Shown: one piece after another, positions 13,330 to 25,346 of the stretch
Position numbering within the stretch: the first letter of the stretch is position 1
Layout of the letters: each line of letters begins with the position of its first letter
Assembly (NCBI GenBank): GCA_029721515.1
Contig: CM056550.1
Coordinates: 27,287,619 to 27,351,618, forward strand
DNA: 64,000 nt
Origin: Synanceia verrucosa
Taxonomy: Eukaryota > Chordata > Actinopteri > Perciformes > Synanceiidae
Direction: 5' to 3'
The notes under the pieces: model-generated
Told to the model about the DNA's origin: nothing
What the model saw: only the letters and a program-made list of their open reading frames with translations
The model's database searches: none
Position numbers and translations under genes: made by a program

Positions 13330-13755
13330 CAGGACTCACCCTGGCAACATAGCTTCCTGGTTGTGTTTCCCATGCTCGATCTGTGCTTTCCAGAGGCTTA
13401 CACGTTTTTCGTAGTTCCAGTAAGTACGCCTGTAAATAAAAACAATGTGAAACAAGAAATGTTTGGTCTATGAAGTTTTAGCATTTATAGCATTGCATTT
13501 TCATTGGAAGCATAATTTGCTGGAGTTGTGTGTTTTGCTATGAGATATACATGTGTAGATTACACTCAGTCGCAGTTGAAGTCAAAATGTCAGTGCTAGT
13601 GTTGTGAAATGTTTATCACAACAAATAAACTATATAAAATCTTATAAACCTTAACCTCTCCAGTCTTCATGTCTTATTGTCAGTTCATTTAAACTAGATA
13701 ACAGATTGTGTGTCTTGACATGCTAATTTTTTTGTTTGCAGGAGTAAATTATATC

Positions 13756-16700
13756 ATGGCTAAAGACAAATCTTTGACAAATCCGGCTAAAAGGAAGAAG
13801 TTGAGCTCAAATGTAAGCGAGGTTCATGGTGAAGAAAGGATGGACACTAAAGTAAAGAAGAAAAGGAAGAAGATGGAAGCAGATGTGAGTATCACTGCCT
13901 CTTATACCTGTGATGAGATGACACAACCTGAAATTGCTTTAAAAATTATAACTGATTATGATACACAGTAATAATGATGCTGATTTATTCGTGACAGGAG
14001 GCTTCAACACAGATTGCTCATGTAACAGTCAAAGCCAACAACAAAAAAGAGAAGCAAAGACAGAAGACAAATCACACTGAGGTAAGAGTGGTAGCTGTTA
14101 GCTCCATTTATTTCCTGCTGATTTGCTTGTTTGTGTAGCTCTGTACAGAAAATTCTATACATGTGCTGGTAAAATAATAACAACAGTTAAAGCAGCTGAA
14201 AGTTATATCAGTGGAAAAGTAACATATTTTTTTCAGTTGACTTTTTATTACAAAATTAATGCATGTGGCAAAATGTTCTGATGTTACATCCCAGGTGGCA
14301 TTTGATGGAAGGCAAATTCCCTGTCAAACAATCCCATGAATGTTATGTCCAAACCTTAAATAACTGATTTGACATAAGCGTTTCTACAACAGTTGGAGTC
14401 CTTGACTTGTCCATTAATGACATCTGATGGTACAGACGTGATGCTATCTGTTATCTCTGTCACCTCCCATATGCAGTTGATATTTATTTGCGGGAGAAGA
14501 ACAGTTTGTTGAAGGATGTTAGAGCTTAAATGTGTGCTGGGTGTGTAGCATGTTCCATGGCCACATTTGCTTGCTGCTGGTACAGAGAGATATTTTCTTG
14601 AGGCTGACTTGTGCAGTTTGGCCCATCTGCTCTTCAGTTTATCCTGAAATGTCTCCCCAAGAAAGCTGTAGATGAGGGGGTTCAGGCAGCTGTTGGAAAA
14701 GGCTGCCAGCCTGACAGCGTGACCTGTCCGAGGGTAATCCTGCCACAGTGTGCCGCCGCCTGTGTCGCCTCTCAGAAGGTGTACACTCACAAACACGTTC
14801 TCTGGCAGCCAGCAGAGGAAGAAGACCAGCACGGCCGCTGAGATCATCCGCAGGGCTTTCTGCCTGCGAGGCCTCGGCTGTGGGACACCTTGCCCTCTCT
14901 GGCTCTGCTGCAGCACCTGTGCTATTCTCCAGTAGCACAGACCCAAAATGCCGAAAGGCAGCAAGAAACCTAGCATCACCTCCAGCCACTGAATCTGGGT
15001 CACGTTTGCGAAGCAGAAGTGGAGTTCCCCAGCGTGCTGCCCCTGAGCTATAGCAAAAGGAAGCACGGTGAGCAAAGACGAGGACACCCAGATGAGGCAG
15101 CAGCTGAGGCGTGCGCGTGGCATGCTGCGACCCATGAAGCCAGTCAGTGCGACAAACCGGTCAAAGCTCATCCAGGTTAAAAAGAAGACACTGCTGTACA
15201 TGTTGGCTTGCTGGAAAAGGTTCATGAAGGTGCAGAGGCCAGGCTTGTCATAGTAACCCTGCTTCAGGTTGAACACTTCGATCATAGAGTCAGCCACAAG
15301 GGTGAGGTCGGCCACGGCCAAGTTCACAAAGTAAAGGTCCGGGGCTGTCAGGTGGCCCCTGTCGTACAGGTTGACAACTAAGATGAGGATGTTCCCGAAG
15401 AAGCCGACAGGGAACAGGACTATAATGTAGAGGCTGGAGAGGAAGAGGCTGATGATATAAAGCTGATGACTCTCTGAAGCTGCCTGCAGAAAGTCAGAGA
15501 CGACTGCCTTTGTGTCATTTATCTGAACACTGAAGATTCTGTTGTCCACGTACATGTTTGTGTTCATATTGCACTTTCCTGTTCATCTGGTGTTATCAGT
15601 AGCTAACCATTAATTTGCCATAATAGTTAGTTTTCCAAGGGTTTAGCCCCAGACGACACAGTGATGTCATCAGTTTCCTCTTTCTGCTCCGTGGTCTTCT
15701 TGAATGTGTAGTGATGCCCACACCTTGATCTAGACAGAGAGAAGTCCAGTAAGTCAAGCTTGTTTTTAGTTTTCTAAGACTTAATGTGAATGAATAGATG
15801 TTCAACTTTCAGATCAGTTACAAAGCTCACACAGCTTGTTTATCGTTGTCGTTCAGTTTGGCTGTAGCTGTTTCATTTTAGATTTTCTGCAGTTCTAAAA
15901 ATGTTTCAGAGTGAAAATGAACTCAGTGCTGTAAAGTGAAAATGTGTCCTTTTGATACAGTGTGTCAGTTTGAGGCTAGTAAAATAGCTAGAAATGCATT
16001 AAAAATCTTAATAGTCATCCTCATTTACTTTAGAGCCACTGTTGTTTAAATTAATGATACTGATATTTAACAGATTTAGTGACTGAATGAAACAATTATA
16101 GTCATTTAGCTTCAATATCAATGATTCATATAATAACCTACCTGAGTTTCCTTGCACTGCATTGCGGTCTTTCTCATCCTGGTCCTTGTGGTGGTGACTC
16201 TGAGAGCAGGTGTCACATTAAATACAGAGAAGTGTTGTGGTGCCACCCACCACTAACAGCAAGAAACACACAATGCAGCCGCACACACATACAAATCCAT
16301 TTTTTTTTTCAGCCAAGCATGCAAACAATCATCATAGCTTCTCTTCAGTTTATTAGCTATAAAGTAAGTAGTCACAATGAATATCCACAGTGTATAATAT
16401 CGTATATGGCCTTATTTATTACATGAATAATTATGTCAAGTTGAAACTCAGAGCTAACGTGCCAGCACTGCCACTGAAGTGTGAACATGTCTATGATTGT
16501 AGAAAGTTAAAATATATAAATATGGGAATCAGGTGACTTTTAGAAAAGGCACACTCTATGTTTACACACAAACAAGGACAGGCAGGGATAGTCTCACATT
16601 ATTCTTTTCTTTTCTTTACACTTCTCTTTTTATTCTACTCTTCTTAAAATACTAAACATTGATTCAGCAGCACCTTTGCAGATGATTTGCCAAGTTAATG

Positions 16701-19700
16701 GTGTCTTGTATTTGCTAAATTTTGTGACTTTCCTATAAGTAGAAGCATATCTTAGATCTTTGACCTTTTAAGTGTTATACCTATGATTTCACAGTGTGAA
16801 GTCTGTAAGTCTCAAATCAAATGTGACGCCAACATCTTATGCATCCCAGCTCCTCTATTCATTTTCCTATGGTCCCTGGTTTTACGCCACTCTCTGTTGG
16901 CACTGATGCAGTATGTGATCCATGCAGGTCAGTTATTCTTAGAACTGGTTCAGAGTTCAGAGTAGCACTTGTCGGCCTTGTTTTTGGTTCTTTCAGAAGT
17001 ATTAGAAATAATTCCATGGAGATTATCGACACCGTTGCTCCAAACTTGTCTGACTTGTTTTTTCCTTTAACAAATGTTTCCCTTGTGTCATTCTGGGAAT
17101 GGCAGAGGTTTTTCCAGGCATTTTGTCTCAATGGGCTTTTGTGCAAATTGTGTTTTGCAAACGGACTCTGTTTTCTGAGAGAAGAGGTGTGTCTAAGAGC
17201 AGGTTCAGAAGATATAAAATTGCACTTACTACTGACATTAAGTTCTGTTTTTAACGGTCTTATTCATGGTTGATTTAAGTAACAATATATTGATTTTATT
17301 GTGACTATAAGGACTGCACTTCAAAAGGACGCTTTACAGCAAAATATTTATTATCTGTAAAATACAAATGTACAATAAAATTAAAACTTTCAGGCAATGG
17401 AGACACAATAAGAGACTACGTGCAATTGTCACGAAAGAGAAAAAGCAATTCTAAAAACACATTGAAAGTTAGATTAAGAGTATTTCCAGCACATCAGATG
17501 TCAAAAGTCTTTATTTTGATGCATCAGTTCTGTTCTCGTCTTTGTCCTCTATGACTCTATGTCCTGCAGGGTGTCTGTGATCTCGATGTGGGGAGCTATG
17601 ATGTTTCTGTTGGGCTGTGTGCGCCCTGGGCTTTGACAGCAGTCCCTCAGCTGCCTAAACACCCCAAGGAGACTCTCTCGACACGGCCTGTGCATGAACA
17701 GCACCAGCAGGAGGCTGACGCTGCTCCCTGAGAACAGCACAAACTCAGCCACGCTCAGAAAGGCTTGCTCGTGATGGCTCAGCCCCTCCCTCGCTAGTTG
17801 TGCTCCTCTCACCAGCGCCACGCTGTAGAAGAGCTGGCAGAAGAACATGACCACGGTGACTGTCAGGAAGACCGGACCCTCCTCAGAGCCGGAGAGGAAA
17901 CGTCCTCTGGATTTCCACTGACGGACGCAGCCACCAATCAGAAGTCCCACTTGGAGGATGTAGGGAATTAAAAAAGCCAAGCAGCACCTAGCAGCGGCAT
18001 ATGACTCACCATCACGAACTGGATCCATAAAACATGTTTCCTCGTTCTGCAGACAATCTCTGGGTCCACGGATCCCAGCCAGCAGCAGGGAAATCAGGAT
18101 AGAAGTCAGGATCACCATAGCTGCACAGACCCTAGGCTTCCTCAACATGGCATGGGATGGTGGGTCCAGGGTTAGGATGTAAGCCATGAGCACTAAGACC
18201 AACAGGCCGCACAGAGAGGCTGTGTTGATGGTGAAGGAGAGAGCAGCGCAGCCCAACCCTGTAGTGCTCAGGTAGTCCGGTCTGTAGGCCACAGCGTGGA
18301 TAGAGAGGAGCACGAGCAGCAGCTGGAGGCCACAAAAGGCCCAGAGCAGGCAGTCGAGCCAGGCCAGCCGTCTTTGGGCTCTGTAGTAGGTCTGGATGAA
18401 GTTGTAGAGTAGGAAGCAGCCTGCAATGAAGCCCAACCCCGCCAAGAAACTGTAGACATAGTTTGCCCTGGACGTTATGTCATTGGCTGCAATTTTGTCT
18501 AAGTTAGAGGTGTCTGGGGTGATGGATGAGTTGAAAAGCAGAGGTGTAGTGCTCCTTTCAGTGGGGACCAAGTCCACGCTTTGGTTAGCCTGGAAATGTA
18601 AAAGAAAAACACCCACTGATAACATCCTGTCCTCTTCAGCATCACCCCCCCACCCCTGCTATTTGTCACATTTCCTCCCATCAGAAGAGATGTCTATTGA
18701 ACTAGCAGCAAAGATCAGATACTTAGGATGCTATTTTTTAGCACCTGGTGTCTTTAAATCAGCTGCACTTTTAGTACAAAAAACAAGTGGCAATACATTA
18801 TTAAGAGCAACTATGTTTGAGTAATAAGACGTTTAAACAGTGTTTACCATTGCTTTAGCCTGTGAATCATGAAATAGGGTTTCCACAGGAACATACTCTT
18901 ACAACATGATGTGCATTTCCTTCCTAAATCAGCTTAAAGTTAGAGAGAGCAAAAATATAACATAGAAGTCATTATTGTATCTGTCAAAATATGTATAGAG
19001 TATATAGAGTGCACACTAGATTTAGAAACCACATGTGCCTGTTGGCTGGTCTTTGTCTGCCCCCTTTGAGGAGCTCCCTGCTCAGTAAAAACACACGTTT
19101 CCACTTACCATTTTGCTTTCGTCACCCGCTCGTCCTCTTGTTTTGTATCCACCAGCCCAACGCTGCTGATTGACTCAAAGCCTTGAAAATGATGCTCGTC
19201 GCATTGACACAGCAGCTCACTGTGAAGGACCTTTTATATTTGTGGGCAATACCTCGCCAACATACTTTCAGAATGACTTTGTGGCCATGTGATCAACAAC
19301 TTTTTCTCCCCTCCCTCTTTTTTTTCCCCTCCATCACTGTGCTGACTGAGGTCCTTTAAATCAGAGCATACTGTGTCCCTTGTTTTACTTCCCCTGAGAG
19401 TTAAACGCAGTCTTTAAATCTTGCTGTGGTTACTGGCTTCTGCAGCAAAATGGCTTTCTGTTTCCTTGGAGTGTGTTTAAATAAGTATTTTACCAAGCAT
19501 CAGTTATTCTGCCGACAAATTGGGAGCTAGATACTAAATTTCACCCTGTTACAAAGTGAAAATATTTCTTTTTCTGTGTGGTAGTGCCACCACTCAGCAA
19601 AAAATCCCAATCATAAAATTGAAATGTAACTTTTCTTTTGATTCACAATCCACTCACACTCTGCTGCGACCAACAGCTGGTTATTTTTAAATGGTGCAAG

Positions 19701-21487
19701 CATATGCCGTAGATAAGAGCGAGTGTTTCGACACTGAAGGGATATTGTGCACCACAGTATAAATGCATGTGATGCTGACCTCGTACAGCATCAGATACAG
19801 GAAACTGAGCTGCACAGCAACAGGAAGTTAAACTTAAAAAAAAAAGTTTGTCAGCTTTCACGTCTCTACATTGTGGTACAACAACATTTAGTTTACTTTT
19901 CACAGCAGAAATTAAACTTTTAATATTTGAGGCTTCTAGTATTAGATCTTCACTGACCCAGAAAACTGTAAAATACAGAAAAATAGAAGGAAGTGGCTGT
20001 TAAATACAGAAAAGTGAAATTATTGTTCTAACATTTTTCTTATCCTACAAACACATCACCGCAAGTTATTTAGGGATGTTTGATTATAGTTTTACTGGAC
20101 TGCAGACAATGATAAGGGTCTGCAAAGGAAGGCCTGTTAATGCAGATAACTCCCAAGAACCATTTTGTTTTGCTTTTTGTGTGACAGATTTCAGATCCAC
20201 CCTGTAAACCAGAGGGGACACTGGAGCTGGAGGGAGAGGAGGACTTGACCCCTGAGGAGAGGCGAGTCCTGGAGAGGAAGATGAAGAAGATCCTGAAAAA
20301 GGAAGAGAAGAAAAGGCTTAAAGCTGAGGGGGAGACAGTAAAGAGGACTGAAGCATCTGGACCCATTGCACCTCAGCAGGCCTTAGATTACCTGACCTGG
20401 TAAGAGCCAGTCAGCAGGACATGTCCATTAACATGCATCACTTGTATGCTCTCAACCAGGAAGCAAGGAGTCGATGGCTTCAAAACGATGCACATAAATT
20501 TACATTCACTTTCTTGGTAGTTCAGCCATGATGTCGTTCTGAAAGACTACAAATGGTTCACAACCCATCTTTGTGAACCTGCTTAACACTCCTAATGGCA
20601 CTAAATATGATTTATTTCCTTAGTGACATTTCAGGACCACCTAAATATTGATGTTCAATACAGATCCAAAATAGATACTGCTGTTTGGTTGTGGGGAATG
20701 AATCATACCGTAATGGGAAATCCCACAGATTTTACACGTAGAGTTCAGTGCACTAGTCACAAGGAGCGCTGAACATGTCATAATCCAGATAATAACCCAC
20801 CAGTGAGTTTGTGTCTTATCATGTTGGTTGTGATGAGTGTATGACAGTTTTTTTTCTTGTTTTTTTTAAGACTGACCCATATTAGAGACTAAATCTTAGG
20901 ACAGATCAGCCTCTGTTGCTTTTGACTATTCTTGTTCTTATCTATCTCTTTTACAAACGTATAGCACCAGATCTCTGGAGTATCTTTTCAAAGTCAAGGT
21001 CTTGGCCCTTGTTATGCATGTGGGAGGACTAAATGGAGTGAACACTAAAGCAACCCAGCATGATAATGTAGCAATAAACTGTGGTTTCAGAAATCAACAC
21101 TTTCTCTTGCAATTCAACTCGCGCTGGATTTTGTCTTCACAGCTGGGCTGAAAACCGCTCAGAGTGGAAGTTTCAGAAGACCAGGCAGACGTGGTTACTG
21201 CAACACATGTTTGACTCTGAACAGGTAAAATGAACCAGTGTGATGACGATGGAGGGTTTTTTTTTTTCCTCAGTGGAGGTTTAGGGAAACAATACTTTGC
21301 CTCTCAGATTTCAGATGAGAAGTTCTCCATACTGCTCCAGTACCTGGAGGGGCTTCGTGGAGGAGCCAAAGACACCACCGTGCAGAAGGCCTTAGCCCTG
21401 GTTGAGGAGTCAGGACAAGCTCCAGAGGACAGAGATGTCCAGCAGAGGGCGCACAGAGCCAGAGACGTTATCCAGCTGCTCTCCTGA
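13756..21487 (+). CDS. C7orf50 homologue, WKF-domain protein
   Basis: Five coding exons, 13756-13884, 13998-14081, 20188-20399, 21143-21224 and 21308-21487, join in frame to 228 residues. LTPEERRVLERKMKKILKKE, ALDYLTCWAENRSEWKFQKT (the WKF motif), TRQTWLLQHM and AHRARDVIQLLS match human C7orf50. The N-terminal half is lysine-rich and probably nuclear/nucleolar; the molecular role is not settled. The 6.1-kb intron between 14081 and 20188 contains two genes on the opposite strand, GPER1 and a second seven-helix receptor-like gene. The human locus likewise nests GPER1 and GPR146. A likely poly(A) signal ATTAAA lies at 21655. Confidence 0.92.
14356..15567 (-). CDS. gper1: GPER1, G protein-coupled estrogen receptor 1 (atypical)
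   Basis: One exon of 403 codons encodes a class A receptor. VGFFGNILILVVNL (N59), APDLYFVNLAVADL (D87), MYSSVFFLTWMSFD, QWLEVMLGF, PRRQKALRMI, FLCWLPENVF and LAAFSNSCLNPLIYSFLGETF closely follow human GPER1. GPER1 is a membrane estrogen receptor that signals through cAMP and EGFR transactivation. The DRY motif is DRF at 136-138, and the second intracellular loop (GFMGRSMPRARLSC) is shorter and different from the human FRTKHHARLSC form. The C-terminal tail is long and diverged. The gene lies wholly within an intron of the C7orf50 homologue on the other strand, as in mammals. A TTTATT (AATAAA on the minus strand) at 14244 may be its poly(A) signal. Confidence 0.92.
   Translation of the reverse strand: MNTNMYVDNRIFSVQINDTKAVVSDFLQAASESHQLYIISLFLSSLYIIVLFPVGFFGNILILVVNLYDRGHLTAPDLYFVNLAVADLTLVADSMIEVFNLKQGYYDKPGLCTFMNLFQQANMYSSVFFLTWMSFDRFVALTGFMGRSMPRARLSCCLIWVSSSLLTVLPFAIAQGQHAGELHFCFANVTQIQWLEVMLGFLLPFGILGLCYWRIAQVLQQSQRGQGVPQPRPRRQKALRMISAAVLVFFLCWLPENVFVSVHLLRGDTGGGTLWQDYPRTGHAVRLAAFSNSCLNPLIYSFLGETFQDKLKSRWAKLHKSASRKYLSVPAASKCGHGTCYTPSTHLSSNILQQTVLLPQININCIWEVTEITDSITSVPSDVINGQVKDSNCCRNAYVKSVI
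17549..19111 (-). CDS. orphan seven-transmembrane receptor-like protein
   Basis: A main exon at 18589-17549 joins to a first exon whose only coding bases are ATG (19111-19109, donor ATG|GTAAGT; acceptor ctttacatttccag). This gives 347 residues starting MANQSVDL. Seven hydrophobic segments lie near 44-68, 76-102, 112-140, 154-174, 201-224, 240-262 and 276-300, with a basic Cys-rich tail resembling helix 8 (RPCRESLLGVFRQLRDCC). Asn3 and Asn21 are glycosylation sequons; Cys115 and Cys180 or Cys187 could form the usual disulfide. There is no DRY (LTLDPP instead) and no NPxxY. Its position equals that of human GPR146, but the sequence lacks GPR146 hallmarks such as MPDVYFVNMAVAG, so I leave it unnamed. 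The ATG that starts the long open frame at 18625 lies inside the acceptor tract and is probably not used. Confidence 0.8.
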
Positions 21488-21654
21488 ATGCACCACCATC
21501 AAACAGAAGACAGCAAGCCCACCAGAAAAATATTGAAACATGTATATTTTGGTCAGTGAACTGAATGAATGCGCTGTTGAAAAGCTAGGACTGAAACGTG
21601 TTATTTTATATTTTTAATATGTATGACTGGTCCTGTAGGGGAAAATGTTTTTTG

Positions 21655-21660
21655 ATTAAA
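21655..21660 (+). terminator. poly(A) signal of the C7orf50 homologue
   Basis: ATTAAA 168 bp after the stop codon at 21487. The stretch from 21661 to 22723, between this gene and the convergent GNPTG, has no gene; it contains a triplet-repeat palindrome near 22132-22190. Confidence 0.55.
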
Positions 21661-22131
21661 TTACCAGTTTTTGCTCACATTCTTAAATGTGTTGAGGTTA
21701 GTTTTTCCTTCTCCATTTGTTCACATTCATTGTGTGCATTGCTGCATAATTAATTAATTTTGTATGCAACAGTATGCAACATTACAAATGAATTGCTATA
21801 ACAAGTTAAACACTACTACGACTACTTTCTCCAATTCCAAACTAATTCAGAACCCAGTTTCACCATTATGTACAGACAAGGAGAAATGCAAACGTCCTAA
21901 AGATGCAACAGAGAGCAGAGAGACTGCTGGGGTAAAAAGTCTCAGGAATGTTTGCAGTCGAGGCATGTTTGTGCCTGTCAAAGCCCATAATCTGTGAAGT
22001 CACTGATGAGAACAATTTCATCCAGTCCAGTATAAGCATGATAAACACTTCTCCTCCCAGTAGTTCACGGTTCATTCATGTGTGTTTGTTGGTCTACATA
22101 GTGTAGGATTATCATTGATCTTAAACTAAAG

Positions 22132-22190
22132 CGTAGTAGTACTACTACTACTACGCCTACTACTACTAGTAGTAGTGGTGGTGGAGGTAC
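22132..22190. repeat. AGT/ACT trinucleotide repeat forming an inverted repeat
   Basis: A run of agtagt is followed by actactactactac, gcc, tactactact and agtagtagt, then gtggtggtgg. AGT and ACT are reverse complements, so the tract can fold on itself. Confidence 0.85.
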
Positions 22191-22723
22191 TGTAGGAGCA
22201 GCGGCCAGTTCTGGCTGCAGGATCAGGGAGATTATTGGCCTCCTTCACTACAAAGGCAGGCATATGTTTTTCATTCTACATAAAATACTAGTTGCCTCAT
22301 AAAAACCACATTGTCTTGTCATTTAATAATAATTAAAAAAAAATCCAGTTATCCCTCATTGTAGATGTTTTCTGATGCTGCCTGACATGGGACATCCAGG
22401 TTTTCAATGCACAAACCAAAGCAGTACAGGAGTTTTCAAAAGCTGTAAACCTGCTGAAGATTCAAACATTGATTACATTTACATTTTCCCCCCTCACAAA
22501 ACTATATTTAAAAAAATGATTTCCCCCCCTCTCACTGTTACATGTTGTCAAAATTTGATTTAAACACAAGACCAGCAAAAAGTCCTTGAGAGTCTGTATG
22601 TTGTAACTCCTGCAAATGTATGAAAGGTTTGTAATCCAGGAGTTCAGTTATTCTCAGGGTGTCTTCAAATTCAGAAATCCATGTCAGGTGCTTTTTAAAT
22701 GAAAAAGTTGCTGCGGGAGAATT

Positions 22724-24901
22724 TCACTGTGCATTAAAAAGGCCGACGTCTTCATCTGCAACATATAGCAAAGATATTGCATAAAATAAGAATACATTAT
22801 ATACTGTAAAAAACATCAAGGATTAAAGACAATCTAGTTGAATTCACTTACTTTGCTCTGAATCAAAGAGAATATTGTGTTGAGTGAGGAGAGTGCGGAG
22901 TCTCTCAATCTCTTCTCTCTGCTTTTCGAAATCCTTTAAGAAAATACATAAGGAGAAGTTTACGTCACAAACTTTGTACAAGCAATATTGTACTGATATA
23001 TTATTTTGGTAGATATTATGTTGGAAGAGTGAATAAATGTACACACCTCTGTACATTTCTGTAAAGAATTGTGTTTTCCTGAATCAGCTGCACCTTCTGG
23101 AAGATCGGTCTTCACTTTTTTGCTCTTGAGGAGACCAGCGTCCTCAAAAATATCCCTTAAAACTTTATTGTATCCCTGCAGCAAACACACAGTTATTTGT
23201 AAGACCATTAGACAAATTACTAAAACTGGAATAAAAATGGTAAAGAAAAGTAGGGCTGAGCTTTGACCATGCAAACGGCACAAAGGACTACATGGGGAAC
23301 CCTAATTAAATTTCATCAGCTGGTCTTTACCTGCTCAGTAATAAGACCTTCATAGCGAGCCTGCTCAGCTTCATCCCATTCCCTTTGGAGCTGTTCACTC
23401 AGTGTCGGATACACTTAAAAAGAGCATACAAATAATTAGACATCGGTATTAAGATTGACTCACTCCACTGATCTATGCTGTTCTGCTGTCTTACCTAACA
23501 ACGAATGTGGATGGCAAACAAGTGGGGTCTCAAAGGTTAGCGAGTACAGACAAGTGCTGGGCTCTGACATTTGAGCGAGCTTACTGTTTGCACTGCAGAC
23601 AAAGATCACCTACAGAAACATGAAAAGAAACAAGTTACACAACAAATCAATTCATATTGTTGTTGTATCTGATATGACTCGGGTGATTGTTCAGAATTTA
23701 TTATAGACTTGTGGGTGTTAAAAGATGAATTTGCTGTTTTGGGTTTCATTCATTATATCCTGGAGTAGTACTAATAATTTGTCTCAAATTTAAGAAGAAA
23801 CAAACCAAAATAAGCCTGTAGGTGTTCCCGAATTATGTAAAAACTACTAGAGAGAAGAGTTACAACATTTAAACCCCCACTTACCTTTGTTTCCCTGTTT
23901 TTCTTTCCACAAGTATCACCATCTCTCATCCACATGCCTGTGAAAGTATTGTTTGCCAATTCCCACTCCTGCCAGATCCTGTTGTGGAACACACAAAATG
24001 CTGCACTTACAACAAACTCACAGCCAATCACTCACATATTGAGAGGTGGGTAATGTAATGCAAGGGAGCTGCATCTTACCCCAGTATCCCACTGTAGGCA
24101 TTCCAACGAAATGACTGCTCATGTTGAGTAATGTTGTGAAATGGACAAAATTCATATTTATACCTGCAAAAAAATCAGGCACACAAATAGCATGTTATGT
24201 TTTTTTTTTTTCAAGACACTGTTGCAATGTAACATGCATGCATCAAACAATCAAGTATCCAAAACAAGGTTGTAGAGAGCCGGAGGAAAAGGGGATTAGA
24301 TGTGATACACAATACGTACGTTGACTCTGTGAGAGTGAAGCACCTTCCAGCAAGTCCATGAAGATGTGCAGGGCCTTGATGAAGACAAGGTGTTGCGTGT
24401 GAAGAGAGAGTTTATCAACAGAAATATCCCGCTGACTTACCCTTTTCCCTTTATACTATTTGCAACACATGATTAAATAAAATGTAGGCTTTAAATCATA
24501 TCATACTACTTTACCAGACATTGGAGATGGGGTGACTTTGGGCTGCAGCCTGCTTCCTTGTGCCACAAAAGGATCGTTCAGCCTAAACAGTAAAAACATT
24601 TAGGAACAGGCTAATATCAAAAAAGGTGCACATTGTGACACGATATGTCGTTACTTAACCCACCCAAATGTGTTTGGCTCCTCGACTATCTTCATTTTAC
24701 CGGCGAATCCATGGTTTACTGAGTACAAAACAAGCAGACTCAAATCAGTTAACACACACCACATCAAATTAACGTGACGCATATGGTCCGGTATTACTAA
24801 CAAACTGCACTCAGTGGAGTAAACAAACCCTTACTGAAAAGAGCCGCGCAGACCACCCACAACTTCAGTAGATGGTGTATTCTATTACATAAACAGTGCA
24901 T
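22724..24901 (-). CDS. gnptg: GNPTG, N-acetylglucosamine-1-phosphotransferase gamma subunit
   Basis: Eleven exons join in frame: 24901-24835, 24718-24664, 24582-24515, 24374-24320, 24163-24080, 23978-23885, 23609-23495, 23413-23331, 23175-23047, 22933-22852 and 22755-22724, giving 287 residues. Residues 1 to about 29 form a signal peptide (LLKLWVVCAALF). KMKIVEEPNTFG, YKYEFCPFHNITQHEQ, FRWNAYSGILGIWQEWE, NNTFTGMWMRDGD and TFETPLVCHPHSLLVYPTL match human GNPTG. The protein binds glycans through its MRH domain and helps GNPTAB tag lysosomal hydrolases with mannose-6-phosphate in the Golgi. NIT and NNT are sequons. A coiled-coil-like segment (DFEKQREEIERLRTLLTQHN) lies near the C-terminus. It is head-to-head with TSR3, as in human. 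Confidence 0.94.
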
Positions 24902-25346
24902 GGCTGGTTTTTGAGTGACTGAAATGTGCTATTCGGTTGTTTTTTTCGGTCCATTTCCTGGTCAGTCGTCAGATGACACAGGACACGTGATCAAAATAAG
25001 AGCTGAGCATGCGCACTGTACTTTTTGGACTGCGACGTGCTTTCTACGATAAAGTAGCCGTAGCTCACTAAACTGTGACTTAAATGGTGCAGACGGCCGT
25101 GTCGGATAAACGCAAGCAAATACTAAGTATATTGTGACAATCTATTTGAACCTGTGAACGGTGTACGTGTAGATAAAATACAGAGCATTTAATTTTTGCG
25201 ATACATTATACAACTTGGTGTCAGTGAGATAGCTAGCTGGCTAGCTAGCTAGCTAAAGGCAGAGAAAAGCACGTCAACAGATGCCAGTTTATGTTAAAGC
25301 AGGCTGTGATCTGACAGTAGCTGACTAGTCATCCCCTGGTTGCAAC
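24902..25346. promoter_or_regulatory. shared divergent promoter of GNPTG and TSR3, with an E-box
   Basis: Only 445 bp separate the two start codons. CACGTG lies at 24984-24989; on the minus strand it reads TCACGTGT, close to the CLEAR element (GTCACGTGAC) bound by TFEB at lysosomal genes. A run of GCTA repeats (25229-25255) lies in the TSR3 leader. Regulation by TFEB is inference. Confidence 0.5.

Noticed and set aside
14611..15253. Several plus-strand open frames opposite GPER1
   Set aside because: Shadow frames of the real receptor gene, with no family resemblance.
18590..18625. ATG at 18625 as the start of the nested receptor
   Set aside because: The first 12 codons lie in a clear pyrimidine tract plus AG acceptor, and an upstream ATG|GTAAGT exon joins in frame.
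17549..19111. Naming the second nested receptor GPR146
   Set aside because: Position fits, but the transmembrane sequence lacks GPR146 motifs; left unnamed.
24640..24715. ATG in GTAAACCATGGATTCG as the GNPTG start
   Set aside because: It is out of frame and stops within five codons; the signal-peptide exon at 24901-24835 joins in frame.
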